This document shows positions 37,150-46,312 of a DNA stretch of 64,000 bases, piece by piece. The position numbers were made by a program, and so were the translations under genes. The stretch covers positions 181,001 through 245,000 of the forward strand of contig CANLQI010000001.1 of assembly GCA_947493325.1 (NCBI GenBank), written 5' to 3'. The notes under the pieces were generated by a model that saw only the letters and a list, made by a program, of their open reading frames with translations, searched no databases and was not told where the DNA came from. Source of the stretch: an uncultured Sphingomonadaceae bacterium (lineage in GTDB: Bacteria > Pseudomonadota > Alphaproteobacteria > Sphingomonadales > Sphingomonadaceae). Numbering within the stretch: position 1 is the first letter of the stretch; every line of letters starts with the position of its first letter.

Positions 37150-37857
37150 TCATCCTGATTCTGCACGCCGCCGGTAGCGGAAATACCAGACTTCATGCCC
37201 CTGTTTGCGCGCCTTGGCTTCATAGCGGGTCTCCGGCCAGCCACCCGGGCGGGTCAGAAAGTCTTTTGGGCCCTCACACAGCCATTCGAATTCGCGGCGC
37301 TGACGCATAATCATCATCGCATGTTCGACATAGACCGGATGGTCTGTACCAAAGCGGAATTCGCCGCCCGATTTCAGCTTGCGTGCAATGAGGTCTAACG
37401 GACCGTGGTTCATAAACCGGCGTTTCGCATGACGCGCCTTTGGCCATGGATCGGGATGGAGCAGGTAAATAAAACTGACTGTGCCATCGGGAATACGTTC
37501 CAGCACATCCAGCGCATCGCCCATATGCAAGCGGATATTGGGCAGCATCCCGTCACGGATATGCATCAGCGCGCCGACGACGCCGTTGAGGAACGGCTCG
37601 CACCCGATAAAGCCATGATCGGGCAGCATATCGGCGCGGAAAGCCATATGTTCACCGGACCCGAAACCGATTTCGAAATGCAGCGGGCGGTCGCTTCCGA
37701 ACAGACTTGCGGCGGTCACTGTGCCCTGTGCCGGCACGGAAATTTCCGGGAGCAGTTCATCCACAAGCTGCTGCTGGCTATCGCGCAGTTTCTTGCCCTT
37801 TGAGCGGCCATAGAGGCGGCGCATCGTCGTCGGATCGGAATCAGTTTTATGAGACAT
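37150..37857 (-). CDS. trmB: tRNA (guanine-N7-)-methyltransferase
   Basis: TrmB methylates N7 of guanine 46 in the tRNA variable loop using S-adenosylmethionine. The SAM site is HFEIGFGSGEHM (about 60-71), and the catalytic stretch is FIYLLHPDPWPKARHAKRRF. At 235 residues it is full length. The downstream sensor kinase begins 61 bases later on the same strand. It is divergent from the GGDEF gene. Confidence 0.95.
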   Translation of the reverse strand: MSHKTDSDPTTMRRLYGRSKGKKLRDSQQQLVDELLPEISVPAQGTVTAASLFGSDRPLHFEIGFGSGEHMAFRADMLPDHGFIGCEPFLNGVVGALMHIRDGMLPNIRLHMGDALDVLERIPDGTVSFIYLLHPDPWPKARHAKRRFMNHGPLDLIARKLKSGGEFRFGTDHPVYVEHAMMIMRQRREFEWLCEGPKDFLTRPGGWPETRYEAKARKQGHEVWYFRYRRRAESG

Positions 37858-37972
37858 GGATCAGCGGATTAGAGATTTGACTGGATTTTGCAAGGCTGCC
37901 GGATGTGGGCGGGCGCATAAGAGACGCGGCGCATTAACAAACTGTTTACCATTTTTTACTATCTATCAATAC

Positions 37973-39157
37973 ATGATAAGCAACTATTTTTTCTCCCTGT
38001 TGGCCATGATCATCATGGTGCTTTTCTCCGGTGTTTTTTTCGGCTTGTATTTTTCTGATAAAAAACAAAAATTTGCCGGGTGGACAGCCCTGACCTATGT
38101 CTTGGCCTCGCTGGGCTATTTTACGGACATCAACCGCTCCGCCTTTACCCATGCTACTGCAGATTTTCTGGTTAACGGTATCATGTGGACGGCGGGCTTA
38201 TGCCTGATAAAGGCGGTATATGTCCGCGTATCAAAGCCATTTCCGTTCTTCCGGCTTGCGGTCATCACATGTATTATGATTGCGGTGCAAAGCTGGTTTA
38301 GCCTTGTGCATGACGCACCCATCATGCGCTCCATCATGCTCGGCTTTTTGTCCGGCATTGCGTTGCTGTCGGTTCTGCCCGCCGTATGGCGAAAAAGCGA
38401 CAACATTATCGATAAGGTTGTTTTCTGGATCGTTCTGGGCCTTGCGACCAGCTATATTCTCAAGTCTGCGTTCACATTATTTTTTACGGGTGGAGATTAT
38501 GCACAGGCAAATTCTGCTTATTCATCCGAGGCTATGGTGCGCCAATTGATTACCGCTGTCGCGAGCCTAACCGGCGCGGTAACGCTTTTGATTGCTGCTG
38601 GATATGATGCCGTTATGCGCACCCAACGGCTGAATACTATTGATCCACTGACCCATGTGCTCAACCGCCGTGGCTATGAAGAATTACTGGATCAGAAAAG
38701 TGAGAATATCGCCGAACTGGGCACGGGCCGCGCGGCGCTGATGTTCGATATCGATAATTTCAAACAGGTAAATGATGCACACGGACATCAAACGGGTGAC
38801 GCCGTGCTGGTGCGAATGGCGGAAACGGCAAAATCGATTCTGGAATGCCACGGTGAAGTGGCGCGGGTGGGAGGCGAAGAATTTGCTATCATCCTTAACC
38901 GCGCAAGCTCTGGCATGGCGCATGAAATTGCCGAACATCTGCGGCTGGCATTCAGCCTGCTGATGCACCCCGAATTGCCGGAAAGCGAATTTGTGACGGC
39001 CAGTTTCGGAGTCGCACATGTCGAGCAGGGCGAAACGCTTAAACGCGCATTCCACCGCGCGGATGCTGCACTATATGCGGCCAAGGACCGCGGCCGCAAC
39101 CGTGTTGTGGATGCAAAGAACCTGCGCCGACGGGTACGCATGAAAAACGCGGCTTGA
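37973..39157 (+). CDS. Membrane-bound diguanylate cyclase (GGEEF)
   Basis: A 394-residue protein with a six- or seven-helix membrane region (about 1-215) and a C-terminal GGDEF domain. The active-site motif is RVGGEEFAIIL, so it should make cyclic di-GMP from GTP. The segment MFDIDNFKQVNDAHGHQTGD is intact. No EAL domain or clear upstream RxxD inhibitory site was seen. The start is the ATG at 37973; the longer track ORF overlaps trmB and adds 39 polar residues. The signal sensed by the membrane part is unknown. Confidence 0.93.
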   Translation: MISNYFFSLLAMIIMVLFSGVFFGLYFSDKKQKFAGWTALTYVLASLGYFTDINRSAFTHATADFLVNGIMWTAGLCLIKAVYVRVSKPFPFFRLAVITCIMIAVQSWFSLVHDAPIMRSIMLGFLSGIALLSVLPAVWRKSDNIIDKVVFWIVLGLATSYILKSAFTLFFTGGDYAQANSAYSSEAMVRQLITAVASLTGAVTLLIAAGYDAVMRTQRLNTIDPLTHVLNRRGYEELLDQKSENIAELGTGRAALMFDIDNFKQVNDAHGHQTGDAVLVRMAETAKSILECHGEVARVGGEEFAIILNRASSGMAHEIAEHLRLAFSLLMHPELPESEFVTASFGVAHVEQGETLKRAFHRADAALYAAKDRGRNRVVDAKNLRRRVRMKNAA

Positions 39158-39170
39158 GCCTCTAGTCCTG

Positions 39171-40394
39171 CTAGAGCGCAGCTTTCAGTTTATCCACCAG
39201 ATCGGTTTTTTCCCACGGGAAGAAATCGCCATCCGCCGTGCGGCCGAAATGGCCATAGGCGGCGCTTTTGGTGTAGATCGGCTTGTTGAGGCCCAGATGC
39301 TCACGAATGCCTTTTGGTGTCAGGCGCACAAGCTGCGGCAGCACAGCTTCCACTCTCGCTTCGTCAACACCGTCCACGCCCGTACCGTGCAGGTCGACAT
39401 AAACTGACAGCGGCTCGGCCACGCCGATGGCATAGGAAAGCTGGATCGTGCAGCGTTTGGCAAGGCCGGCTGCAACAATATTCTTCGCAAGATAGCGGGT
39501 GACATAGGCTGCGCTGCGGTCGACTTTGGTCGGGTCTTTGCCAGAAAATGCACCGCCGCCATGCGGCGCAGCTCCTCCATAAGTATCGACGATAATCTTG
39601 CGGCCCGTTAGCCCTGCATCACCATCAGGTCCGCCAATTTCGAAACGGCCTGTCGGATTGACATGGATAACAGTCTGATCGGTAATAAAACCGTCCGGAA
39701 GCACATCTTTGAACACGCTGATAACATAGTCGCGCAATTCATTATATTTGGCTTCATCACCTTCGCCGCCGTGAAAGAAATATCCTGATGCATGCTGGGT
39801 TGAAACCACGAGTGCGGTTGCTTCTACAGGCTTGCCATCAATGTAGCGCAGCGTGACCTGACTTTTGCTGTCCGGTTCCAGAAAAGGAGCCTTGCCACTA
39901 TGGCGGTCTGCGGCCAGGCGTTCGAGGATTTTATGGCTGTAATCCAGCGTTGCCGGCATCAGGTCGGGGGTTTCATCACACGCAAAACCGAACATAATGC
40001 CCTGATCGCCTGCGCCTTCATCTTTGGCTTCACCCGCATCAACACCTTGGGCGATATGTGCAGATTGTCCGTGCAAGTGGTTTTCAAAAGTCAGCGTTTC
40101 CCAATGGAAACCATCCTGTTGATAGCCAATGCGCCTGACAGTATCGCGTACCGTTTTTTCAATCTCTTCCAACGCGCCATCGGCCCAACCGTTTTCGGCG
40201 TCATAGACACCCTTGCAGCGGATTTCGCCTGCAAGCACGATCCTGTCCGTTGTGGTGAGCGTTTCGCATGCCACCCGCGCTTCAGAGTCTTTGGAAAGGA
40301 ACAGATCGACGATTGCGTCGGAAATCTGGTCGGAAACTTTGTCTGGATGGCCTTCCGATACGGATTCGGATGTGAATAAATAGCTATTGCGCAT
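39171..40394 (-). CDS. metK: S-adenosylmethionine synthetase
   Basis: MetK makes S-adenosylmethionine from methionine and ATP. The start at 40394 ([19 protein letters not shown]) is fixed by family length (407 residues). Landmarks are [28 protein letters not shown] and [20 protein letters not shown] 73-base gap follows the upstream lnt stop and contains a 16-bp perfect palindrome, a likely operator. Confidence 0.97.
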   Translation of the reverse strand: MRNSYLFTSESVSEGHPDKVSDQISDAIVDLFLSKDSEARVACETLTTTDRIVLAGEIRCKGVYDAENGWADGALEEIEKTVRDTVRRIGYQQDGFHWETLTFENHLHGQSAHIAQGVDAGEAKDEGAGDQGIMFGFACDETPDLMPATLDYSHKILERLAADRHSGKAPFLEPDSKSQVTLRYIDGKPVEATALVVSTQHASGYFFHGGEGDEAKYNELRDYVISVFKDVLPDGFITDQTVIHVNPTGRFEIGGPDGDAGLTGRKIIVDTYGGAAPHGGGAFSGKDPTKVDRSAAYVTRYLAKNIVAAGLAKRCTIQLSYAIGVAEPLSVYVDLHGTGVDGVDEARVEAVLPQLVRLTPKGIREHLGLNKPIYTKSAAYGHFGRTADGDFFPWEKTDLVDKLKAAL

Positions 40395-40443
40395 GAGTTT
40401 TCCTATCGTTTCGATATCGGTGCTTTGCGACGCACATATGGAT

Positions 40444-40459
40444 ATAAAGAATTCTTTAT
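40444..40459. promoter_or_regulatory. Perfect 16-bp palindrome upstream of metK
   Basis: ATAAAGAATTCTTTAT, fully self-complementary, about 50 bases before the metK ATG and between lnt and metK. A smaller palindrome CGATATCG is at 40412-40419. Repressors of the SAM cycle, such as ArsR-family SahR/SamR proteins, are known to act at metK and ahcY in proteobacteria, but I cannot confirm that their motif matches this one. Confidence 0.55.
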
Positions 40460-40467
40460 GCGCTTCA

Positions 40468-42078
40468 TTAACGGCGGCGCAGACCAATGGCAACAGCGGA
40501 TATCAACAGGATGATTGCCAAACCGATCGGTAAGATATTGCCTAGCCGCGAAAACAATGTGGCTGCATGCGCAGCGGGTATATAGCTGTCTATGCGGCCT
40601 GCCTTACCCATAGGAATAGCCTCCATGATTTTGCCATTTGCATCAATCACGGCGCTGATGCCTGTGGGTGTGGAGCGGATAACCGGCAATCCTTCCTCTA
40701 TCGCGCGCAGCCGTGCCTGCGCCAGGTGCTGCGGTGGGCCCCACGCGCCAAACCATGCGTCATTGCTGGGGTTGAAGATAAAATCAGGCCGGTTTTCGGG
40801 ATTGACCACTTGCCCTGAAAATATGATTTCATAGCAGACCTGTATGCCGGCCATACCAAATTCACCCAGATTCATATTGCGTGGTCCCGGGCCGGGTGTG
40901 AAATCGAGGTCGCCTGGGGCAAGGCGTGACAGGCCGAACACAGAGAGCACCTCACGCATCGGCAGATATTCACCATAAGGTACAAGATGGCTCTTGTCAT
41001 AGCTGCTGATAAGTTCACTGCTCGTATCCATCGCCATCACACTGTTCCGGGCGCCGGTAATCTGACCGTTTTCATTCACATCGAGCTTGAGTGCGCCCAG
41101 CACCATAATATCGCCGTCATTCATCGTGGCCCGAAGCCGCGCGCGCGATTCTTCTGCTGAACCGGGATAGTAAAAGCGATCCGGATAGCCTTTTTCCAAA
41201 AAATCCGGAATCGCCGCCTCGGGCCAGAATATCAGGCGTGGTTCTTCGCTATCCGATTTCGTAAGGCCTGCGAGTTTGGCGAAATTTTCGTCCGCATTGC
41301 CTTCCTCCCATTTCACATCCTGCCCGATATTGGGTTGGACGACAGTGATGGGTGTAGCTCGATCGCCGTCGCGCTCAATGGCGGCAGGCGCGGCGATCAG
41401 GCTCATGGCCACAACCGCCATAATCACCGCCGCAGGAGACCGCCAATGTCTGTGCGCAAGGAGAACAAGGCTGCCAGCCAGCAGTATGACCAAGCCAGCA
41501 AGACCATAAGTGCCGATATAGCCGATTGTGCCAGTCAGCCACGGCATCAGCAATATGGCGCCCAGCGGATTCCAGATGAAACCGGTAAAGACCCAGCTTC
41601 TCAGCCATTCGGTGATAATCCACATACCGGCAAAAGCGAAGATCAAAACCCAACTTGCCGTTTGATCCGTAACTTCTGCCGATCCATCCTTCACCCCCGA
41701 GTGCGTGGCGGTGACGTTCGTGTTCAGGAGTTTTGCAATCCACCATGCTCCGAGCGCCGCCAGCGCCGGATAGACCGCCAGATATAGCGACAGCAGAATC
41801 ACGGCCAGATAACCCAGCCATGCGGGCATCGCCGCCTGAAAGGTAAAGGCGGTGGCAATCCAGTTCAGCCCAACCACAAAATGCCCCAGCCCGAACAGCC
41901 AGCCGCGCATAAAGGCCGCCTTTTTATGCGGTGCAAGCGCAATCAGCTGGATCAGCAGCGCGAAACATAGCAATGTCACCCACCATAGATTTAGCGGCGC
42001 AAATCCTGTAGCCGACAGGCCGCCTGCCGCCAGCGCGAGCCATTTGGGATAATCGAATATGCGTTTCAGCCATTGCAT
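40468..42078 (-). CDS. lnt: Apolipoprotein N-acyltransferase
   Basis: Lnt adds the third acyl chain to lipoproteins at the inner membrane. About seven N-terminal transmembrane segments (residues 8-200) are followed by the periplasmic nitrilase-fold domain. The triad is visible as Glu in [12 protein letters not shown], Lys in [15 protein letters not shown], and Cys in [13 protein letters not shown] final membrane helix ends [12 protein letters not shown] use the ATG at 42078 (MQWLKRIF), giving 536 residues. metK follows after 73 bases. Confidence 0.94.
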   Translation of the reverse strand: MQWLKRIFDYPKWLALAAGGLSATGFAPLNLWWVTLLCFALLIQLIALAPHKKAAFMRGWLFGLGHFVVGLNWIATAFTFQAAMPAWLGYLAVILLSLYLAVYPALAALGAWWIAKLLNTNVTATHSGVKDGSAEVTDQTASWVLIFAFAGMWIITEWLRSWVFTGFIWNPLGAILLMPWLTGTIGYIGTYGLAGLVILLAGSLVLLAHRHWRSPAAVIMAVVAMSLIAAPAAIERDGDRATPITVVQPNIGQDVKWEEGNADENFAKLAGLTKSDSEEPRLIFWPEAAIPDFLEKGYPDRFYYPGSAEESRARLRATMNDGDIMVLGALKLDVNENGQITGARNSVMAMDTSSELISSYDKSHLVPYGEYLPMREVLSVFGLSRLAPGDLDFTPGPGPRNMNLGEFGMAGIQVCYEIIFSGQVVNPENRPDFIFNPSNDAWFGAWGPPQHLAQARLRAIEEGLPVIRSTPTGISAVIDANGKIMEAIPMGKAGRIDSYIPAAHAATLFSRLGNILPIGLAIILLISAVAIGLRRR

Positions 42079-42221
42079 GCCCCACGCTATGCCTATGCTC
42101 GGCGTACGATGCAATCTGCGATTTATTGGTTTTGTTACAGCGAAGCTCGATTTACATGTTTGGGCAATGCCATAAATATCAACTTTTGTTTCGGTCTTGT
42201 TATTTCGGTATAAGCCGCTCT

Positions 42222-42896
42222 ATGCTCGTCGATATGATCATCACCAGCTTATTTGCCGCATTCGCCATGCAGGCTGCCTCCGCTCTCCCGCTCAAAGAAA
42301 TGCAGGCATTTACCGACATACACCGCCGCGATATGCGCTGCGCCACTGTATTTGCGATAGTCGCACAGGAACAGCAGAGGGGGGAAAAATCGGCACTCGC
42401 CTATCCACCGCTTAAAAAACGCGGGCAGAAATATTTTGCCGATGTCGGGGAAAGAGTGTCCGCACAGACGGGTCAACCGAAAGAGGCGCTGCAACAGGAA
42501 TTTGTGGCCATCGCCACGTCATTGCAGGAAAATGCGGCCAAACGTGCCAGCCCGGAAGCGGCGATTGCGGAGCATATGGCCAAATGCCTGCCACTGCTGG
42601 ACGCCGCCATCCCGCCGCCGGATAAGCCGGGATTGCCGCAGTGCGCGGTCTATCTTCAGCTCGCCTATGAGGAAATTCATGCGCGCGAAGGACTATCTGC
42701 GGCGGCAAAGGATATGAAAACACTTGCCACCGTGCTTGCATCGCGCAGCCGCGACATGCTGCGCGATCAGGGCAAAAGCACGTTTGAAATTGACACCCAT
42801 ATATTCACCGTGCGCGAACAGATTATGGCCGAGGTGACACAGAACCCCGATCAAAATATCGACTACGAAGATTGCTTTGAACTGGCAAAGCCGTAG
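42222..42896 (+). CDS. Secreted protein of unknown function
   Basis: About 224 residues from the ATG at 42222 (MLVDMIITSLFAAFAMQAASALPL), which gives a plausible signal peptide; the longer track start has none. The rest is mostly helical with several cysteines (MRCATVFAIV, AKCLPLL, PQCAVYLQ, EDCFELAKP), which could pair in the periplasm. I do not recognise a family. The VOC gene follows nine bases after the stop, so the two are probably co-transcribed. Confidence 0.6.
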   Translation: MLVDMIITSLFAAFAMQAASALPLKEMQAFTDIHRRDMRCATVFAIVAQEQQRGEKSALAYPPLKKRGQKYFADVGERVSAQTGQPKEALQQEFVAIATSLQENAAKRASPEAAIAEHMAKCLPLLDAAIPPPDKPGLPQCAVYLQLAYEEIHAREGLSAAAKDMKTLATVLASRSRDMLRDQGKSTFEIDTHIFTVREQIMAEVTQNPDQNIDYEDCFELAKP

Positions 42897-42905
42897 GGCT
42901 GCGCA

Positions 42906-43334
42906 GTGGCAGACAATTTGCGCCCATTCCACCTTGCCATGCCAGTCCATGATCTTGCCGTGGCGCGGGCGTTTTATGGCGGTGTGCTGGGATGTACAGA
43001 GGGACGCGCATCGGATCGCTGGATCGATTTCAATCTCTACGGACATCAGTTTGTCGCGCATCTGGATAGTGCGCCCCGAGCCAAGTGCGTGGTCAATATG
43101 GTCGATGGTGATGCTGTCCCCGTGCCGCATTTTGGGGTAATATTGGACATGGCCACATGGCACGAACTGGCGGATCGGCTGCGAGCAGCAGGTACGGATT
43201 TTGTGATCGCACCGCATATCCGTTTCGAGGGGCAGGTGGGCGAACAGACTACGATGTTTTTGCACGACCCCAGCGGCAATGCCCTGGAATTCAAGGCTTT
43301 CGCCGATGATGCACAGATTTTTGCGGTGGAATGA
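42906..43334 (+). CDS. VOC-superfamily (glyoxalase/dioxygenase-like) protein
   Basis: A 142-residue protein with two VOC modules, starting at [28 protein letters not shown] and [13 protein letters not shown] are the typical first and last motifs. Possible metal ligands are the first histidine, the histidine in the centre (HFGVILDM) and the final glutamate. Without an obvious substrate it could be a glyoxalase-like lyase, a dioxygenase or a binding protein. Confidence 0.82.
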   Translation: MADNLRPFHLAMPVHDLAVARAFYGGVLGCTEGRASDRWIDFNLYGHQFVAHLDSAPRAKCVVNMVDGDAVPVPHFGVILDMATWHELADRLRAAGTDFVIAPHIRFEGQVGEQTTMFLHDPSGNALEFKAFADDAQIFAVE

Positions 43335-43342
43335 TATATTTT

Positions 43343-43519
43343 CCTTCCCCCTTGATGGGGGAAGGATGTGGAGACTTGGCGACTTGTCGCCTAGTCGAAG
43401 CTGGATGGGGGTGCGCTCTCGTCTTGATGTGGCATCTGGAGGAACCCTCACCCCCATCCAACTGCGCGTAACAGCTTCCAGCTGTAACGCTTCGTATCCT
43501 TCCCCCATCAAGGGGGAAG
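43343..43519. repeat. Palindromic element R1, copy C
   Basis: Nearly the same as copy B through GGAAGGATGTGGAGACTTGG, the CACCCCCATCCAACTGCGCGTAACAGC stretch and the final CCCCCATCAAGGGGG end. It sits between the convergent VOC and DedA genes. Confidence 0.88.
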
Positions 43520-43531
43520 AAGAATAGTTCC

Positions 43532-44113
43532 TCAAAACAAAAACTTCACCGCCGCAAAGCCGCCGACAAATAATACTCCGCCCAATGTAGTCGCCAGCGC
43601 GAAGTTTTCGTCGATCCATTTCTTCATCGGCGGGCCAAAATATTTGAGCAGCACCGCAACCAGGAAAAACCGGGCTGAACGTGCAATGATGGCGGCGAAT
43701 ATCAGGATATGGAGCGGCATCGCCACCGATCCTGCGGCGATGGTAATGACCTTGAACGGCAGCGGCGTGAAGCCCGCGAGCAGCACAATGATCCAGCCAT
43801 ATTTGATAAATTCCGCGCGGAACGTATCGAATTTGTCCATCGCGCCGTAAAATTCGAGGATCGGTTGCCCCAGCGCCTCGAACAGGAAATAGCCAATCGC
43901 ATAGCCGAGCAGCGCACCCAGCACCGATGCCACTGTACAGATAAAGGCATAACGCAGCGCTTTTTCGGGACGCGACAGGCACATGGGCGCCAGCACAACG
44001 TCGGGTGGAATCGGGAAAAAACTGCTTTCCATGAAACTGATGCCCGACAGCCACCGCTCGGCATGCGGGTGCGCGGCTTTCGCGAGCGTCCATTCATAAA
44101 GTTTTTTGAGCAT
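43532..44113 (-). CDS. DedA/YqaA-family membrane protein
   Basis: A 193-residue inner-membrane protein (SNARE-associated/VTT domain). SFMESSFFPIPPDVVLAPM is the re-entrant motif and GFTPLPFKVITIAAG the second half of the domain. DedA proteins act in lipid or undecaprenyl phosphate flipping and membrane homeostasis; this YqaA branch is less studied. About five transmembrane segments are visible. Confidence 0.88.
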   Translation of the reverse strand: MLKKLYEWTLAKAAHPHAERWLSGISFMESSFFPIPPDVVLAPMCLSRPEKALRYAFICTVASVLGALLGYAIGYFLFEALGQPILEFYGAMDKFDTFRAEFIKYGWIIVLLAGFTPLPFKVITIAAGSVAMPLHILIFAAIIARSARFFLVAVLLKYFGPPMKKWIDENFALATTLGGVLFVGGFAAVKFLF

Positions 44114-44165
44114 TATTTGATTTTCCTTTTGTTTCGCTCTCGCTCACTTTATGGCACCAGCCCGC

Positions 44166-44240
44166 TCCCCCGCCCAACCTCCCGACAAGGTATAATGTCA
44201 TCGGGAGGTTGGGCGGGGGAAGGTTGGGCGGGGGAGTGGG
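44166..44240. repeat. 20-bp perfect inverted repeat with an extra half
   Basis: TCCCCCGCCCAACCTCCCGA (44166-44185) and its exact reverse complement (44201-44220) flank 15 bases, and the second arm is then repeated (AGGTTGGGCGGGGGAGTGGG). It lies between the end of the symporter gene and the DedA start, so the transcript would form a strong hairpin. Confidence 0.8.
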
Positions 44241-44281
44241 CCGGTATCGACTTATTGCCACGAGGCAATCAGATCAACTCA

Positions 44282-45850
44282 TCAATGTCCGCCCGGTGCG
44301 CCGGAGATTTCCTCTGACAGTTCCGCAGGTGTTTCGCGGCCGTGATCGGTGCCTGCGGTGCGATTACCCTTGGCGAGTGCAAAGACCACGCCAGACAGCG
44401 CCAGCAATGCGACAATGTTCGGCAATGTCATCGCGGCATTGGAAATATCGCCCAGACGCCACACCAGCTCCAGCGGCGCGAACGAGCCGAAGAAGATGAC
44501 CACGCACCACAGCACGCGCCAGATAATATGCAGCGTTTTCTCTCCGCGCAGCGATGCGCCGGGCATCTGGTCATAGATATAGGTAATCGCGCGTTCGCCG
44601 TAATAGCTCCACGTGAGCAATGTGGTGAACACGAACAGGATCAGCGCAACGGACACAATTAATGTACCGATCGGAATACCGAATACATCAAAAGGAAAGG
44701 CCGCCGCATAAGCACCCGATGTCATGGCAAAACCATTGAGGTCGGACTGCCATGCATGGTTGACAGCCACGGTTGCACCATCAACGGTCGCGGTGAAATC
44801 ACCTGTTACTGTCAGCATGACCAGCGCTGTCATCGTACAGATGACCACTGTGTCGATAAATGTACCCATCATCGCGAAACGGCCCTGTGCGGCGGGGTCG
44901 TTGGTTTGGGCGACGGCATGGGCGATCGGGGTGGAGCCCTGGCCTGCCTCGTTGGAAAACAGCCCGCGCGCCACGCCGGCACGGATCGCGATAATAATCG
45001 CCGCGCCCAGGAAACCGCCGCTTGCCGACTGCGCATTGAATGCGCCGCTGAAAATGCGTCCGAATGTTTCGGGCAGGCCGGGCAGATTGATGAGCAGCGC
45101 GATCAGCGCCATCAACAGATATGCGCCCGCCATCCAGGGTACGATCGTTTCGGCCACGCGGCCGATCGACTTGATCCCGCCGATAATCACGACAAACACC
45201 GCAATGGCGGCGACCAGCCCGCCGATCCATTCCTCAATCCCGAACAGCTCGTTGGCGCTGTCGCCCAGGCTGTTCGCCTGAATACCGTTGCCTGTTACAA
45301 CCGCAGAAAACAGCGTGCCGAGACAGAATAGGATCGCCAGCCATTTCCATTTCGGACCCAGGCCCAGCGTGATGTACGTCATCGGCCCGCCGCGATAGGT
45401 ACCTTCCTCGGTCTTCTCGCGGAAACGCACGGCCAGCGAACCTTCGGCAAAGGCCAGCGCCATGCCGAACAGCGCCGTGACCCACATCCAGAATATCGCG
45501 CCCGGACCGCCCAGCGTTATGGCAGTGGCGACACCGGCCAGATTACCTGTGCCAACCTGCCCCGAAAGCGCGGTTGACAGCGCGGCAAAAGGTGAAATCT
45601 CGCCCGCGCCCTTGCCATCGGATTTCTTGAACAGCCCGGCCATGGCGGGGAACAGCTTGCGGATCGGATAGCCGCGCAGCCCGAACATGAAATATAGCCC
45701 CGCGCCCAACAGGATGATGACCATGGGCGGGAAGGGCATAAGCTCTTCGCCATTCCATTGTCCGGCCCAGATAAAGTCCGACACATTGGTGATGGGGTCA
45801 ATCATCCCCTCCAATGCGGCGGCAAAACTGCCTTGCTGCGCTGCGCTCAC
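44282..45850 (-). CDS. Alanine/glycine:cation symporter (AGCS family)
   Basis: A 522-residue inner-membrane transporter with about eleven helices. SALFGMALAFAEGSLAVRFREK, GIQANSLGDSANELFGIEEWIGG and NEAGQGSTPIAHAVAQTNDPAAQG (the last the AGCS signature) are clear. It would take up alanine or glycine with sodium. The ORF track starts 76 codons earlier, in a repeat (RPNPFGGGCAASRREIK); GGGAGGA before GTG at 45850 (VSAAQQGSF) fixes the real start. The C-terminal tail is acidic and polar. Confidence 0.92.
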   Translation of the reverse strand: MSAAQQGSFAAALEGMIDPITNVSDFIWAGQWNGEELMPFPPMVIILLGAGLYFMFGLRGYPIRKLFPAMAGLFKKSDGKGAGEISPFAALSTALSGQVGTGNLAGVATAITLGGPGAIFWMWVTALFGMALAFAEGSLAVRFREKTEEGTYRGGPMTYITLGLGPKWKWLAILFCLGTLFSAVVTGNGIQANSLGDSANELFGIEEWIGGLVAAIAVFVVIIGGIKSIGRVAETIVPWMAGAYLLMALIALLINLPGLPETFGRIFSGAFNAQSASGGFLGAAIIIAIRAGVARGLFSNEAGQGSTPIAHAVAQTNDPAAQGRFAMMGTFIDTVVICTMTALVMLTVTGDFTATVDGATVAVNHAWQSDLNGFAMTSGAYAAAFPFDVFGIPIGTLIVSVALILFVFTTLLTWSYYGERAITYIYDQMPGASLRGEKTLHIIWRVLWCVVIFFGSFAPLELVWRLGDISNAAMTLPNIVALLALSGVVFALAKGNRTAGTDHGRETPAELSEEISGAPGGH

Positions 45851-45855
45851 GAAAA

Positions 45856-45862
45856 TCCTCCC
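45856..45862 (-). promoter_or_regulatory. Ribosome binding site deciding the AGCS GTG start
   Basis: GGGAGGA on the minus strand lies five bases before GTG at 45850. No comparable site precedes the repeat-coded extension. Confidence 0.7.
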
Positions 45863-45954
45863 AGTGACTTCTTTATTAATGACAAGGATTAGCAGGCGCG
45901 GCGCGTTTGGCAAATGTTTATGCAAATGACTGCGTAAAAGGGAAGTCTGTTTTA

Positions 45955-46238
45955 TTTCACGGCGAGATGCTGCGCATCCGCCTCCAAACGGGTTCGGCCT
46001 GACCGGCCGGCGGCCAGCCGGCCTTTGCCTGACTGCTGGTCGCCGTTCGGAATTTCGCGTGACGATGGCTGGTTCCAAATCCTCCCCATGCCTGCGGCAC
46101 AGGGAGGATTTGGATGAATCATAAACGCTTCGCGAAAGTCCGGTGCTGCGACCAGCAGCACCGCAAGCGCGACCGCGCGCCGGCCCTTATTGGGCCGAAC
46201 CCATTTGGAGGCGGCCCGCAGCGCCTTGCCGTGAAATC
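45955..46238. repeat. Palindromic composite repeat R3, copy a
   Basis: TTTCACGGCGAGATGCTGCGCATCCGCCTCC at one end is mirrored by GGAGGCGGCCCGCAGCGCCTTGCCGTGAAA at the other, over about 285 bp. Inside are GGCCGGCGGCCAGCCGGCC-type hairpins and an inner AAATCCTCCCCATGCC...GGCACAGGGAGGATTT pair. Related copies are at 52381, 53896, 56019 and (partial) 57411. Confidence 0.82.
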
Positions 46239-46312
46239 AAACAGACTCCGCTTGCCCGAATCTCGCGGCTGTGCCAGTTTAACCGTTCAATTAATTTTGC
46301 GGAGCGCGATCC

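Noticed and set aside
42693-44093. A 466-residue minus-strand ORF from the secreted protein to the DedA gene
   Set aside because: It runs through element R1 and antisense to three supported genes; the composition is not protein-like.
45851-46078. N-terminal extension of the AGCS symporter (RPNPFGGGCAASRREIK)
   Set aside because: It is coded by repeat R3; the GTG with GGGAGGA before it is the real start.
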